This document shows positions 23,037 through 32,274 of a DNA stretch of 64,000 bases, in pieces. The position numbers and the translations under genes were made by a program. Numbering within the stretch: position 1 is the first letter of the stretch; every line of letters starts with the position of its first letter. The notes below the pieces were generated by a model. It made no database searches and was not told the DNA's origin. It saw nothing but the letters and a program-made list of their open reading frames with translations. Origin of the DNA: Hyphomonadaceae bacterium BRH_c29 (lineage in GTDB: Bacteria; Pseudomonadota; Alphaproteobacteria; Caulobacterales; Hyphomonadaceae); contig LADW01000031.1 in the NCBI GenBank assembly GCA_000961695.1, forward strand, positions 88,378 through 152,377, written 5' to 3'.

Positions 23037-25253
23037 ATGACCACAAAATCCTCCGTTCGGGCCCTGCTCGGAACAAGCGCGCTTGCGCTCGCCGCCAGCC
23101 TGTTTCCTGCTGTTGCTCAGGTCGACGCTGACCAGGAAGCGCGTCTGACCACGGTGACCGTGACGGCCCAGAAGGTGGAGGAAAATCTGCAGGATGTGCC
23201 GATTTCCGTCACCACCGTTGCCGCCGAGAAGCTGGACGTGCTGAAATCCTCCGGCGCTGATGTGCGCTTCCTCTCGGCGCGCGTGCCGAGTGTGATCGCG
23301 GAAAGCTCTTTCGGACGCGCTTTCCCGCGCTTCTACATTCGCGGCATCGGCAACACGGATTTCGACCTCAACGCGTCTCAGCCTGTGTCGCTCGTCTATG
23401 ATGATGTGCCGTATGAAAGCCCGATCCTGAAAGGTTTTCCGGTTTTCGACCTCGACAAAATCGAGGTGCTGCGCGGGCCGCAAGGCACGCTGTTCGGCCG
23501 CAACACACCCGGCGGCATCATCAAGTTTGACTCCGCCAAACCGACCTATGAACAGGAAGGCTATGTCCGCGCGGCTTATGGCAATTACAACACGCGCGAC
23601 CTCGAAGGTGCGGTCAACCTCCCGGTCTTCAAGGACGAGCTGGCCGTCCGCCTGTCAGGTCTCTACCAGGAACGCGATCCGTATGTGGACAATGGCTATA
23701 CCGGTGAGAAAGACCGCTATGAGGGCTTCAAGGAAATCGCCGGACGCGGACAGATCCTGTTCACGCCGCACGATACCGGCTTTTCCGCACTTCTCAATTT
23801 CCATGCCCGCTCAAACGATGGCGATGCGCGCCTCTTCCGCGCCAACATCATTGATGCGGGAAAACGCGGCCTTGGTTCGAACTTTGATCGCGACACCGTT
23901 TATTATGACGGTCAGAACTTCCTGACTCAGGACACACATGGTGTGACCGCGAAGCTGGAACAGCAGCTGACCGACAGCATCAAAGCAACCTATGTGTTCG
24001 GCAATGAGCAGGCCGAGATTGAAAGCCGCGGCGACATTGACGGCGGCTTCGGCGCAGCCTTCCTTGGCGCAGGAAACTATGGCCCCGGCAACATCCCCTT
24101 CCCGGTTGAGACCTCGGGCGCGGTGAATGCGCTTCATCAGACGACGCATGAACTGCGGTTCGCCTTCGACAATGGCGGCGCCCTGCGCGCACAAGCCGGG
24201 CTCTTCGCCTTTGACGAACAGGTCGCCATCGTGTCGAAGAATTTCAACTCCCTGACGCCCGGAAATCCGGAGACGAGCCGCGCTGCGCGCAGCCTCGACA
24301 CGGACAGTCTCGGCCTCTTCGCTTCGCTCAGCTATGACATCACAGACCGCCTCACGGTTACCGGCGGCGCGCGCTGGACCGATGACAACAAGTCCTTCAA
24401 GGCGACGGGCGACCAGCGCGAACTGGGTGACGAGCAAGTCAGCTGGGATGTCTCCGCCACGTATGAAGTCAGCGACGACGTCAACACCTACGCTCGCATT
24501 GCCAAAGGCTTCCGGGGGCCGACGATCCAGCAGCGCTTCGGCGCCCCCTCACAAGCTGACAGCGAAACGCTGGTCTCCTACGAGGCGGGGGTAAAGTCGG
24601 AACTTTGGGACAATCGCGTGCGCCTGAATACGGCAGTCTATTTCCTGGACTTCAAAGGCCAGCAGCTGACAATTGTTGGCGGGCTCGACAATTCCGTGTC
24701 GCTGTTCAATGCCGACAAATCGGAAGGCTATGGCGTGGAATTCGACCTCGAAGCCGCACCAACCAAAAGCCTTCTGGTAACGGCGGGCCTCTCCTACAAC
24801 AAGACCGAGTTCAAGGATGACGTGATTGTCGCGCCAGGCTGCGGCGGTGGCTGCACCGTGCTGGACCCGGCCGTGTACGACACAGATGGCACGACGCTGC
24901 TCGGCTACAATATCTCTGGCAACTCGTTCCCGAACGCGCCGGAATGGATTGCCAACATGACCGCCCGCTACGCCATTCCGGTTCAGGCTGGCGAGTTCTA
25001 CGCCTTCACCGACTGGGCCTATAAAGGCGACACGAACTTCTTCCTCTATGAGAGCATCGAGTTCGGCCAGGACGGCTATTGGGAAGGCGGCCTGAAGGCG
25101 GGCTACAAGTCTGACCGTGGCTATGACGCCTCCCTCTTTGTCCGGAACATCCTGGACGAAGACGCGCTGACCGGCGGCATCGATTTCAACAACCTGACCG
25201 GCTTCATCAACGAGCCGCGCACCTATGGCGCGCAGCTACGCTGGGATTTCTGA
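23037..25253 (+). CDS. TonB-dependent outer-membrane receptor
   Basis: A 738-residue receptor with signal peptide (ALLGTSALALAASLFPAVAQ). ATG 23037 opens it; the open frame extends to 22881. The plug domain (about 40-170) has TVTVTAQKVEENLQDVPISV, a TonB-box-like start typical of the iron-complex/CirA-like alphaproteobacterial receptors, IRGIGNTDFDL, and LRGPQGTLFGRNTPGG. The beta barrel follows and the protein ends in Phe (AQLRWDF), the outer-membrane insertion signal. It imports a large scarce ligand using TonB energy; siderophore, vitamin or glycan cannot be told apart. A terminator follows directly. Confidence 0.92.
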   Translation: MTTKSSVRALLGTSALALAASLFPAVAQVDADQEARLTTVTVTAQKVEENLQDVPISVTTVAAEKLDVLKSSGADVRFLSARVPSVIAESSFGRAFPRFYIRGIGNTDFDLNASQPVSLVYDDVPYESPILKGFPVFDLDKIEVLRGPQGTLFGRNTPGGIIKFDSAKPTYEQEGYVRAAYGNYNTRDLEGAVNLPVFKDELAVRLSGLYQERDPYVDNGYTGEKDRYEGFKEIAGRGQILFTPHDTGFSALLNFHARSNDGDARLFRANIIDAGKRGLGSNFDRDTVYYDGQNFLTQDTHGVTAKLEQQLTDSIKATYVFGNEQAEIESRGDIDGGFGAAFLGAGNYGPGNIPFPVETSGAVNALHQTTHELRFAFDNGGALRAQAGLFAFDEQVAIVSKNFNSLTPGNPETSRAARSLDTDSLGLFASLSYDITDRLTVTGGARWTDDNKSFKATGDQRELGDEQVSWDVSATYEVSDDVNTYARIAKGFRGPTIQQRFGAPSQADSETLVSYEAGVKSELWDNRVRLNTAVYFLDFKGQQLTIVGGLDNSVSLFNADKSEGYGVEFDLEAAPTKSLLVTAGLSYNKTEFKDDVIVAPGCGGGCTVLDPAVYDTDGTTLLGYNISGNSFPNAPEWIANMTARYAIPVQAGEFYAFTDWAYKGDTNFFLYESIEFGQDGYWEGGLKAGYKSDRGYDASLFVRNILDEDALTGGIDFNNLTGFINEPRTYGAQLRWDF

Positions 25254-25279
25254 TCTCGTCAGAGATGATGTGAAACAGG

Positions 25280-25308
25280 AAGGCCGGGCTGCAGGGTCCG
25301 GCCTTTTT
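25280..25308. terminator. rho-independent terminator after TonB receptor
   Basis: AAGGCCGG (25280-25287) pairs with CCGGCCTT (25298-25305) and is followed by a T-run to 25308. It lies between the receptor gene and the convergent trkH gene. Confidence 0.85.
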
Positions 25309-25316
25309 CGTTGGGC

Positions 25317-26771
25317 CTAGCCGCGCCAGAAGCGACGCGTCAGCACCACGAAGACAACGACGAATTCCAGCCGCCCCAGCAGCATGTTGATCGTGCAGAT
25401 CCAGGTGGCAAAGTCCGAGAACCCCTGGAACGTGCCGGACGGGCCGTTGATCGGGCCAAGGCCGGGGCCAACGTTCGACAAGGTGGTTGCCGCGCCTGTG
25501 ATGGCGGTCATCGCGTCCAGTCCATCGAGGCCCAGAAGCGCGGCCGAAATCAGGAAGGTTGCGAAATAGAGGAACATGAAAACCATGACCGACTGGAGCG
25601 TGTCTTCATCCACAGTCTTGCCGCCATACTTGATGGGCGCGCGACGGTGCGGCTGCACCATGCGCCGCGAATAGGCAAACAGCGCCTTGCCCGCGATTTC
25701 GAGGCGGAAGATTTTCAGACCGCAGGCGGCTGACCCGGCACATCCGCCCACAAAGGTAATGCCGAGAATGAGCGCCTGAACCGGGATGCCCCAGGTATCA
25801 TAGGGCGCCGTGGCAAAGCCCGTGCCTGTCATCACGGCAACGGTATTGAAAATGCTGAGCTTCAGGCCTCCGATCACACCCTCATCCAGCAGGCCGGACG
25901 TGTTCGCGAAATAGAGGAATGAGATCAGCGCCGAAAAGATGATGGCCAGCGCGAAATAGAGGCGCGGCTGCGGATCATGCACGAACTGCATCACGCGTCC
26001 CTGCAGCACCAGCATGGCCATCAGGCTGAACGGCAGGCCAGCGATCAGCATGAATATGATCGCGGCCCAGGGCGCTGCCGTGTCGTTGTAGTATCCGAAG
26101 GAGGCATCGTGCGTCGAGAACCCGCCCGCCGACATGGTGGCCATCGCATGGCAGATCGCATCGAACCAGGTCATGCCGCAGACATAGTAGGACAAGGCGC
26201 AGGCGACCGAGACGATCAGGTAGGTGAGGCCCAGATAGGTCGCGATGTCGGTTACACGCGGCAGGAACTTGCCGGAACGATCAGAGTTCTCAAGCTGGAA
26301 CAGCTGCATCCCGCCGACGCGCAGCTGAGGCAGAATGGCGATGGCCGTCACGATGATGCCGATGCCGCCGAACCAGTGAATGATGGCCCGCCAGAGCAGC
26401 AGCCCGCGCGGCAGGGAATCGAGCCCGGTCAGAACGGTAGACCCGGTTGTCGTCAGGCCTGACACGCTCTCGAACACAGCGTCGGTAAAGCTCATGCCAG
26501 ACGCGATGAACGGGATGGCAGCTACCAGCGGCAGGATTGTCCAGACCATCACGGTGAGCAGGAAGCCTTCCCGCTGGCCCGTGCGCTCCACTTCCCCGCG
26601 CGATAGCACCCAGAGACAGGCGCCAATGAACACCGCGCCAAAGGAAGAGACCGCAAATACATGCGCTTCCGGGCGCTTGTCGGCCCAGTCGATCAGCGCG
26701 CACGGCAGCATCGCCACGCCCAGGAGCACGGTCATGATGCCGATGGCAAGGAGTAGCGGGCGCAACTGCAT
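25317..26771 (-). CDS. trkH: TrkH family potassium uptake protein
   Basis: A 484-residue membrane protein with the four pore-loop repeats of Trk/Ktr channels: FESVSGLTTTGSTVLTGL, MATMSAGGFSTHDAS, NTVAVMTGTGFATAPYD and ITGAATTLSNVGPGLGP, each with the selectivity-filter Gly. It forms the K+ translocating subunit, which works with the regulatory TrkA protein; trkA is not in this window. The length fits E. coli TrkH (483). Convergent with the TonB receptor and separated from it by a terminator. Confidence 0.93.
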   Translation of the reverse strand: MQLRPLLLAIGIMTVLLGVAMLPCALIDWADKRPEAHVFAVSSFGAVFIGACLWVLSRGEVERTGQREGFLLTVMVWTILPLVAAIPFIASGMSFTDAVFESVSGLTTTGSTVLTGLDSLPRGLLLWRAIIHWFGGIGIIVTAIAILPQLRVGGMQLFQLENSDRSGKFLPRVTDIATYLGLTYLIVSVACALSYYVCGMTWFDAICHAMATMSAGGFSTHDASFGYYNDTAAPWAAIIFMLIAGLPFSLMAMLVLQGRVMQFVHDPQPRLYFALAIIFSALISFLYFANTSGLLDEGVIGGLKLSIFNTVAVMTGTGFATAPYDTWGIPVQALILGITFVGGCAGSAACGLKIFRLEIAGKALFAYSRRMVQPHRRAPIKYGGKTVDEDTLQSVMVFMFLYFATFLISAALLGLDGLDAMTAITGAATTLSNVGPGLGPINGPSGTFQGFSDFATWICTINMLLGRLEFVVVFVVLTRRFWRG

Positions 26772-27050
26772 GTCAGGCGGTAACCATAACCGGGAAAAGC
26801 TGAGAAGACGTCAACGCGGCAGCCGGCCGGAGACCGGGCTGGCCGTCATCTGAGGCGTTTGCGGGATCGTGCGGGTCATCAGCAACATGTCCGATCTGCG
26901 GGCGGGAACCTACGTCGCCTGCATCATCTGCGCCAGTGGCGACTGCATCGGCACACCTGTTACCGCAACTGCGGTTGACCGGGGGTAAGCCCATCTCTAA
27001 AGCCGGGCGAATTGGTTTCATTTGTACCTAATTACAGGCCCCGAAGCTCC

Positions 27051-28091
27051 ATGTTCGACCATCCTTCCTTTGACGCCCATGAGGGCGTGCACATGTTTCA
27101 TGACGCTGCCAGCGGCCTGAAAGCGCTCATTGCGGTCCACTCCACGGCGCGCGGCCCGGCGGCAGGCGGGTGCCGGATGTGGAATTATGACAGCGGCGAA
27201 GCCATGCTGAAGGACGCCCTGCGTCTCAGCCAGGGCATGAGCTACAAGAACGCCATGGCGGACATCCCGCTCGGCGGCGGCAAGGCTGTGATCTGGGGCA
27301 ATGCCCGCACCGACAAGTCGCCGGACCTGTTCCGCGCCTTCGGCCGCGCCGTTGAAAGCCTGCAAGGCCAGTACATCACTGCCGAGGATGTCGGCGTCAG
27401 CGTCAGCGACATGGAGATCGTGCGCGAGGAAACCGCCCATGTGGCGGGTCTCGACCAGGGCGCAGCCGCCTCAGGCGATCCCTCCCCGGTCACAGCGAAA
27501 GGCGTCTTCCTCGGCCTGCTGGAAACCGCGAAACGCGCCTTCGGGACAGCGGACCTGAACGGAAAGACTGTGGCGGTGCAGGGTATCGGTCATGTTGGCG
27601 GATACCTCTGCGACCACTTGGCCGAAGCGGGCGCGACCCTTGTCATCACCGATATCGACCAGGCTGCTCTGGCGGCGGTGGCAAAGCGGACCGGCGCGGC
27701 GATTGTTGCCCCGGACGAGATCTACGACGTGACGGCTGACATCTTCGCGCCCTGCGCACTGGGCGCGGTGGTGAATGAACAGACGCTGGACCGGTTCAAG
27801 GTGAAAGCCATTGCCGGTGGGGCCAATAACCAGCTGATCGTGCCTGAAATGGGCGAGCTGCTGCGCCGCAAGGGCATCCTCTATGCGCCGGATTACGTGA
27901 TCAATGGCGGCGGGATCATCAATGTTGCTGCCGAAATCTCCGGCAATTATTCGCGTGACTGGGTCGAGACCAAGCTTGCGAAACTGGTGGCCACGCTGGG
28001 CGATGTGCTCGATGAGGCGCTGGCCACTGAAACGCCGACCAACGTGGTAGCCGACCGGATCGCGCGCGAACGGATTGCGGCAGCTAAGTAG
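27051..28091 (+). CDS. leucine dehydrogenase-type Glu/Leu/Phe/Val dehydrogenase
   Basis: A 346-residue enzyme that oxidatively deaminates a branched-chain or aromatic amino acid with NAD+. GPAAGGCRMW and DIPLGGGKAVIWG (catalytic Lys) form the substrate site; VAVQGIGHVGGYLCDHLAEAG is the NAD-binding strand. ALGAVVNEQT and GGANNQL are further family blocks. It is short (346 against about 364 for Bacillus LeuDH) and closest in style to leucine dehydrogenase rather than glutamate dehydrogenase. ATG 27051 was chosen over GTG 27012 because FDHPSFDAHEGVHMFHD is the normal family start. No SD is obvious. Confidence 0.85.
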   Translation: MFDHPSFDAHEGVHMFHDAASGLKALIAVHSTARGPAAGGCRMWNYDSGEAMLKDALRLSQGMSYKNAMADIPLGGGKAVIWGNARTDKSPDLFRAFGRAVESLQGQYITAEDVGVSVSDMEIVREETAHVAGLDQGAAASGDPSPVTAKGVFLGLLETAKRAFGTADLNGKTVAVQGIGHVGGYLCDHLAEAGATLVITDIDQAALAAVAKRTGAAIVAPDEIYDVTADIFAPCALGAVVNEQTLDRFKVKAIAGGANNQLIVPEMGELLRRKGILYAPDYVINGGGIINVAAEISGNYSRDWVETKLAKLVATLGDVLDEALATETPTNVVADRIARERIAAAK

Positions 28092-28174
28092 AATCCCGTG
28101 CACACCTTGGCGTGCGGCGTGCTACATGTGAATTCATGTCAGCCCTTCGGGGCGAATTTACACGGGAGAAGCCC

Positions 28175-29005
28175 ATGTCGGTTGTCGCCATGCTGGAAGG
28201 GTCGGAAACTGCCGACCGTGCCACGACCCAGACTGCTATCGGGATTGCAAAGCGCCTGAACGTGCCTGTTCAGGGCATCTGCGCCCTGCCGGACCCCATG
28301 GCCACACTGATCGTGATGTCTACGCCGGAAGCGACGGGCCTGGCCGCCAGCGCCACGAAAGACATCTCCGCCCTGCAGGAAAAGGTGATCGCCCGGTCGA
28401 AGGCGACCTTTGAGGCGGCAAGCGCCGGCGATCACGGGCTGACCTGCACCTTTGCGCACGTCGTGGACGTGGCCGAACGGGCCGGAGCGAATGCCGCAAC
28501 CCTGGCCGACGCCGTCGTCTTCCCGCACAGCGTGCAGAAAGCGATCGACCCGCTCAGCCTGTCGTTCGAATATGTGCTGATGGACGCGCGCCTGCCGGTC
28601 GTGATGGCTGGTTCGCAGCCCATCACGGACGGCCCGGTGATCGTGGCGTGGGACGGCTCGAACGGCGCGGCCCGCGCAGTCCGGTTCCATCTGCCCATCA
28701 TCAAAGCCTTCGGCGAAGTCATCATCGCCCAGAACACAAAGGATCTCGGCAAGGACGAACAGCGCGATGCGGCCAGCCCGGCCGCGCTGGAAGCCTGGCT
28801 GGGCGCCCATAATGTGAAACACAAACGTATGCCCATCGAAGGCGAGGTTGCCGGCGCCCTGCTCGCCCTCGCCAAAGGGAGCAATGCATCGATCATCGTC
28901 GCGGGGGCCTATGGCCACTCCCGCATCGGTGAGCGCCTCTTCGGTGGCACAACCCAGCGTCTTCTGGATGCCGCCGAGGCTCCAGCGCTCGCTTTGGCTC
29001 GCTAA
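28175..29005 (+). CDS. universal stress protein (UspA) family
   Basis: A 276-residue protein with tandem Usp-like halves. The second half is canonical: GPVIVAWDGSNGAARAVRFHLP and IIVAGAYGHSRIGERLFGGTT, which fits the ATP-binding pattern G-x2-G-x9-G-T. The first half (MSVVAMLEGSETADRATTQTAIGIAKRL) keeps the fold but not the loop. ATG 28175 follows GGGAGAAGCCC. In related alphaproteobacteria a Usp gene lies between trpS and nfu; here that place is empty and this copy lies 20 kb away. The next small gene follows after 13 nt, so they are one operon. Confidence 0.88.
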   Translation: MSVVAMLEGSETADRATTQTAIGIAKRLNVPVQGICALPDPMATLIVMSTPEATGLAASATKDISALQEKVIARSKATFEAASAGDHGLTCTFAHVVDVAERAGANAATLADAVVFPHSVQKAIDPLSLSFEYVLMDARLPVVMAGSQPITDGPVIVAWDGSNGAARAVRFHLPIIKAFGEVIIAQNTKDLGKDEQRDAASPAALEAWLGAHNVKHKRMPIEGEVAGALLALAKGSNASIIVAGAYGHSRIGERLFGGTTQRLLDAAEAPALALAR

Positions 29006-29018
29006 ATTGGAGACTATC

Positions 29019-29387
29019 ATGACCCTGAAACGCATCGCCCTGCAGCTCGCCCGTAATCCCGGTGTCCACGAAGCCGACACGCGGATCGGCTATTTCATCA
29101 CCGCCCCCCTGACCGCCGATGGCCATCTGGATCTCGACGCCTGGCGCGACCACAAGAAAGAGTGCCGCGTCGTGCGCTTCCATCCCGACATGGCAGAGCA
29201 AGCCACGGGCCTGCTGACCCATCGCGGCAATACGTGGAAATTCCACTATGACGAAGATGACGAAGGCGATGATGAAGCGGGCTATAAACTCGGCGATCAC
29301 GTCTTCAAGGAAGGCGAATATGTTACCGTGGCCAGCCATGGTGAAACCCCGCTGACCTACAAGATCTCGGACATTTCTGACATCTGA
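29019..29387 (+). CDS. conserved hypothetical protein downstream of Usp
   Basis: A 122-residue soluble protein, no signal peptide. It starts MTLKRIALQLARNPG and has a DGHLDLDAWRDHKKECRVVRFHPD block, then a strongly acidic loop DEDDEGDDEAG inside a beta-rich half (HRGNTWKFHY, YKLGDHVFKEGEYVTV). ATG 29019 has GGAG 7 nt upstream and lies 13 nt after the Usp gene, so it is very likely cotranscribed with it. I cannot assign a function; a stress-related partner of Usp is a guess from position. Confidence 0.75.
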   Translation: MTLKRIALQLARNPGVHEADTRIGYFITAPLTADGHLDLDAWRDHKKECRVVRFHPDMAEQATGLLTHRGNTWKFHYDEDDEGDDEAGYKLGDHVFKEGEYVTVASHGETPLTYKISDISDI

Positions 29388-29476
29388 CCGGCTCACCCCC
29401 GCGTCAGGCTGGACAGACCTCTCAATCGCGCACAAACTGCAGTGGTAGTGCCACTAGAGGGCGCGCGAGGGAGGAT

Positions 29477-31390
29477 ATGATGTTGAAACAAGCAACGGCT
29501 CTGGCCGTGATCATGGCGCTCACCGCTTGCGGCGGCAGCGGCGACCAGACTGACAAAGCGGCAACAGACGGGAAGACGGCCAGCGAGACCGGCCAGGTCA
29601 ACCGGACGGATGGTTACAATCCGGACCGCAACGCCTATTTCGGCGACCTGCACATACACACGCGCTCCAGTTTCGACGCCTATATTTTCAACGTCCGGCG
29701 CACGGCGGAAGACGCCTATCGTTTTGCACAGGGCGAGACGATCCAGCACCCGTCCGGCTTTGATATGACCATCGCGGGCGGCCCGCTCGATTTCTACACC
29801 GTGACCGACCATGCCGAATATCTCGGCATCCTGCCGGCCATGGACACGCCCGGAACGAAGCTGTCCGAACTGCCGCGCGCCAAGGAAATGTTCTCCACCG
29901 ATCCGGCGAAGATCGTGGCCGCCTTCCAGGGCGTCGGCGCCTCCGTGCGCAGCGGCGAGCCCATAGAGGACATGTATGACCTCGACACGATGAACTCGGT
30001 CTGGATACAGAACGTCGCGGCGGCGGACAAATACTACCAGCCCGGCAAGTTCACGACCTTTGCGGCCTATGAGTTCACGTCCGTGACCTCGCCGGACGAG
30101 AATGGCGGCTTTGGCGGCGGCAACCTGCACCGCAACGTCTTCTTCAAGGGCAAGGCGCCGGTACGCGCCTTCTCAACGCTCGATTCCACCAATCCGGAAG
30201 ACCTCTGGGACTGGATGGATGCTCAGCGCGAAGCCGGCATGGAAGTGATCTCGATCCCACACAATTCGAATGTATCCGATGGTCAGATGTTCCGCCTGGA
30301 AACATATGATGGCGAGCCGATGGACACAGCTTACGCGGAACAGCGCATGCGCAACGAACCGCTGGTGGAAGTCACGCAGGTGAAAGGTACCAGTGAAACC
30401 CACCCGGATCTGTCGCCGAATGATGAATGGGCCAATTTCGAAATTTACGACCAGCTGCTCGGCTCCTATGTCGTCGGCGCGACCAGCGGATCCTATGTCC
30501 GCGAAGCCTATCGGAATGGCCTGAAGCTGCAGGAAGAGAAGGGTTTTGACCCGTTCCACTTCGGCCTGGTCGCCGCTTCTGACAGCCATGTCGCGGGTGG
30601 GTCTTATTCCGAGGCGGACTATTGGTCCAAGATCGGCATTGTGGACGGCACGCCTGTCGCGCGCGGATCGGTCCCCTTCCCCGGGACAACCGGATGGGAT
30701 GACCAGCCGGCGGACAATCCCGTCGTGATCAACGCCAAGAACTGGTTTTCCCGCTGGGCCGCCAGCGGCCTGACCGGCGTCTGGGCCGAAGAAAATACGC
30801 GCGAGGCGATCTTCGACGCCTTCCGCCGCAAGGAAACCTACGCCACCACAGGCCCGCGCATGAAGGTGCGCTTCTTCGGTGGCTTCGGCTATGACAAGGC
30901 CATGCTGAACTCCGCCAATCTGGCACATGAGGCCTATCAAGGCGGCGTACCGATGGGCGGCGATCTTGTCGGCACCGGTGATGCACCAGCCTTCATCGCC
31001 TGGGCCCAACGTGATCCGAATGGCGGCACGCTGCAGCGCCTGCAAGTGGTCAAGGTGACCAGCGAAGGCGAAGAGGTGATTGACGTGGCTTGTGACAATG
31101 GCGCACCCGATCCGTCCACGCGACGCTGCACCGACAATGGCGCCAGTGTCGACCTGACCAGCTGCACACCATCGAACCAGGGCGCGAGCGAGCTGAAAGT
31201 GCTGTGGCGAGATCCGGATTTCGACCCGGCCACCCGCGCGACCTATTATGTCCGCGTGCTGGAGAACCCTTCCTGCCGCTGGTCGACCTGGGAAGCCATG
31301 CGCAATGGCACCCCGCCCCGGCCTGATGTGCCGGAAACGATCCAGGAGCGGGCCTATACTTCGCCGATCTGGTACATTCCCGGCGGCTGA
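29477..31390 (+). CDS. DUF3604 (PHP-like) lipoprotein
   Basis: A 637-residue protein with a lipoprotein signal (VIMALTACGG). NAYFGDLHIHTRSSFDAY opens a PHP-type metal site (HIH), with VTDHAEYLG, ISIPHNSN and LVAASDSHVAGG giving further metal-ligand histidines and aspartates, the DUF3604 pattern. A metal-dependent hydrolase acting on phosphate or other esters in the periplasm is the natural reading, but the family has no assigned reaction that I know. ATG 29477 has GGGAGGA upstream. The parvulin gene starts 17 nt after its stop, so the three genes 29477-33268 form one operon. Confidence 0.85.
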   Translation: MMLKQATALAVIMALTACGGSGDQTDKAATDGKTASETGQVNRTDGYNPDRNAYFGDLHIHTRSSFDAYIFNVRRTAEDAYRFAQGETIQHPSGFDMTIAGGPLDFYTVTDHAEYLGILPAMDTPGTKLSELPRAKEMFSTDPAKIVAAFQGVGASVRSGEPIEDMYDLDTMNSVWIQNVAAADKYYQPGKFTTFAAYEFTSVTSPDENGGFGGGNLHRNVFFKGKAPVRAFSTLDSTNPEDLWDWMDAQREAGMEVISIPHNSNVSDGQMFRLETYDGEPMDTAYAEQRMRNEPLVEVTQVKGTSETHPDLSPNDEWANFEIYDQLLGSYVVGATSGSYVREAYRNGLKLQEEKGFDPFHFGLVAASDSHVAGGSYSEADYWSKIGIVDGTPVARGSVPFPGTTGWDDQPADNPVVINAKNWFSRWAASGLTGVWAEENTREAIFDAFRRKETYATTGPRMKVRFFGGFGYDKAMLNSANLAHEAYQGGVPMGGDLVGTGDAPAFIAWAQRDPNGGTLQRLQVVKVTSEGEEVIDVACDNGAPDPSTRRCTDNGASVDLTSCTPSNQGASELKVLWRDPDFDPATRATYYVRVLENPSCRWSTWEAMRNGTPPRPDVPETIQERAYTSPIWYIPGG

Positions 31391-31407
31391 CGGAACAGGA
31401 CAACGCC

Positions 31408-32274
31408 TTGACTGAGAAGACGGAACCGGCGCGCCGCTTGCCCGTGCTGCTGCGCGAGCCTCTGGTGCATTTCATTCTGGCGGCGCTCGCCGTGTTCATC
31501 GCCTGGAACGCCGTGTCGGCCACGCGCGCGAGCGAGGCCCGCACGATCCGGGTGTCGACGGCAGACCTGGAGCGCCTCGCCTCGATCTATGCAGCCGAAT
31601 CCGGCGCTCTGCCCTCCGGTGAGGACATGGTGGCCATGGTCAATGACTATGTGCGCGATGAAGCCCTCGCCCGGGAGGCCAAGCGGCTGGGCCTGGACGA
31701 GGGGGACACGATCATCACGCGGCGCCTTGCCCAGAAGATGACCTTCATGGTCGCCGACCTTGCCAGGGAGACCGAACCCGATGAGGCCGTGCTGCGGGAC
31801 TGGTACGAAGCTCATGCCGACCGGTTCACCGATCCGCAAATGCTGACTTTCCAGCACGTCTTCTTCAGTCAGGACGTACGGGGCGCGGCGGCAACGACGG
31901 ATGCAAAGGCCGCTCTGGCAAGCTTGAACACTGGCGGCGACTGGCGCGCGACAGGTGACCCGTTCATGCTGCAGCGCGCTTATGGTGACCTGCCAGTCCG
32001 GGAAGTCGTCCGCCTGTTCGGGGCAGACTTCGCCACGGTGCTGGCGGCGATGCCAGCGTCTGACCAATGGACCGGGCCGGTTACATCCGCCCTCGGCGTG
32101 CACCTCGTGAAAGTTACTGCGAACACACCGGCTCGCCTGCCGCCCTTCGAGCAGGTGCGCGATGCTGTCATGGCCGACCGGCAGGACGAGACCCGCCGCG
32201 AACAGAACGAACAGGCCATCCAGGACATCATCGCCCGCTACAAGGTCGAGGTCGAAGGCATCAATGCCGACTAA
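31408..32274 (+). CDS. membrane-anchored parvulin-type peptidyl-prolyl isomerase
   Basis: A 288-residue protein. An N-terminal anchor (LVHFILAALAVFIAWNAVSA) is followed by a SurA/PpiD-like N domain (IRVSTADLERLASIYAAE, VRDEALAREAKRLGL) and a PpiC domain (residues about 145-245: LTFQHVFFSQ, MLQRAYGDLPVREVVRLFG, GPVTSALGVHLVKVT). It should help fold periplasmic proteins; position suggests the DUF3604 lipoprotein or the HupE-like protein as clients. TTG 31408 has AGGA 8 nt upstream. Its end overlaps the next gene by 11 nt. Confidence 0.85.
   Translation: MTEKTEPARRLPVLLREPLVHFILAALAVFIAWNAVSATRASEARTIRVSTADLERLASIYAAESGALPSGEDMVAMVNDYVRDEALAREAKRLGLDEGDTIITRRLAQKMTFMVADLARETEPDEAVLRDWYEAHADRFTDPQMLTFQHVFFSQDVRGAAATTDAKAALASLNTGGDWRATGDPFMLQRAYGDLPVREVVRLFGADFATVLAAMPASDQWTGPVTSALGVHLVKVTANTPARLPPFEQVRDAVMADRQDETRREQNEQAIQDIIARYKVEVEGINAD

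Noticed and set aside
26887..26988. 33-codon Cys-containing frame (MSDLRAGTYVACIICAS and on) between trkH and the leucine-dehydrogenase-type gene
   Set aside because: No ribosome binding site, no homologue recognised, and short enough to occur by chance.
26773..27021. 82-codon minus-strand frame in the same gap
   Set aside because: Composition is shadow-like and no SD or domain is seen.
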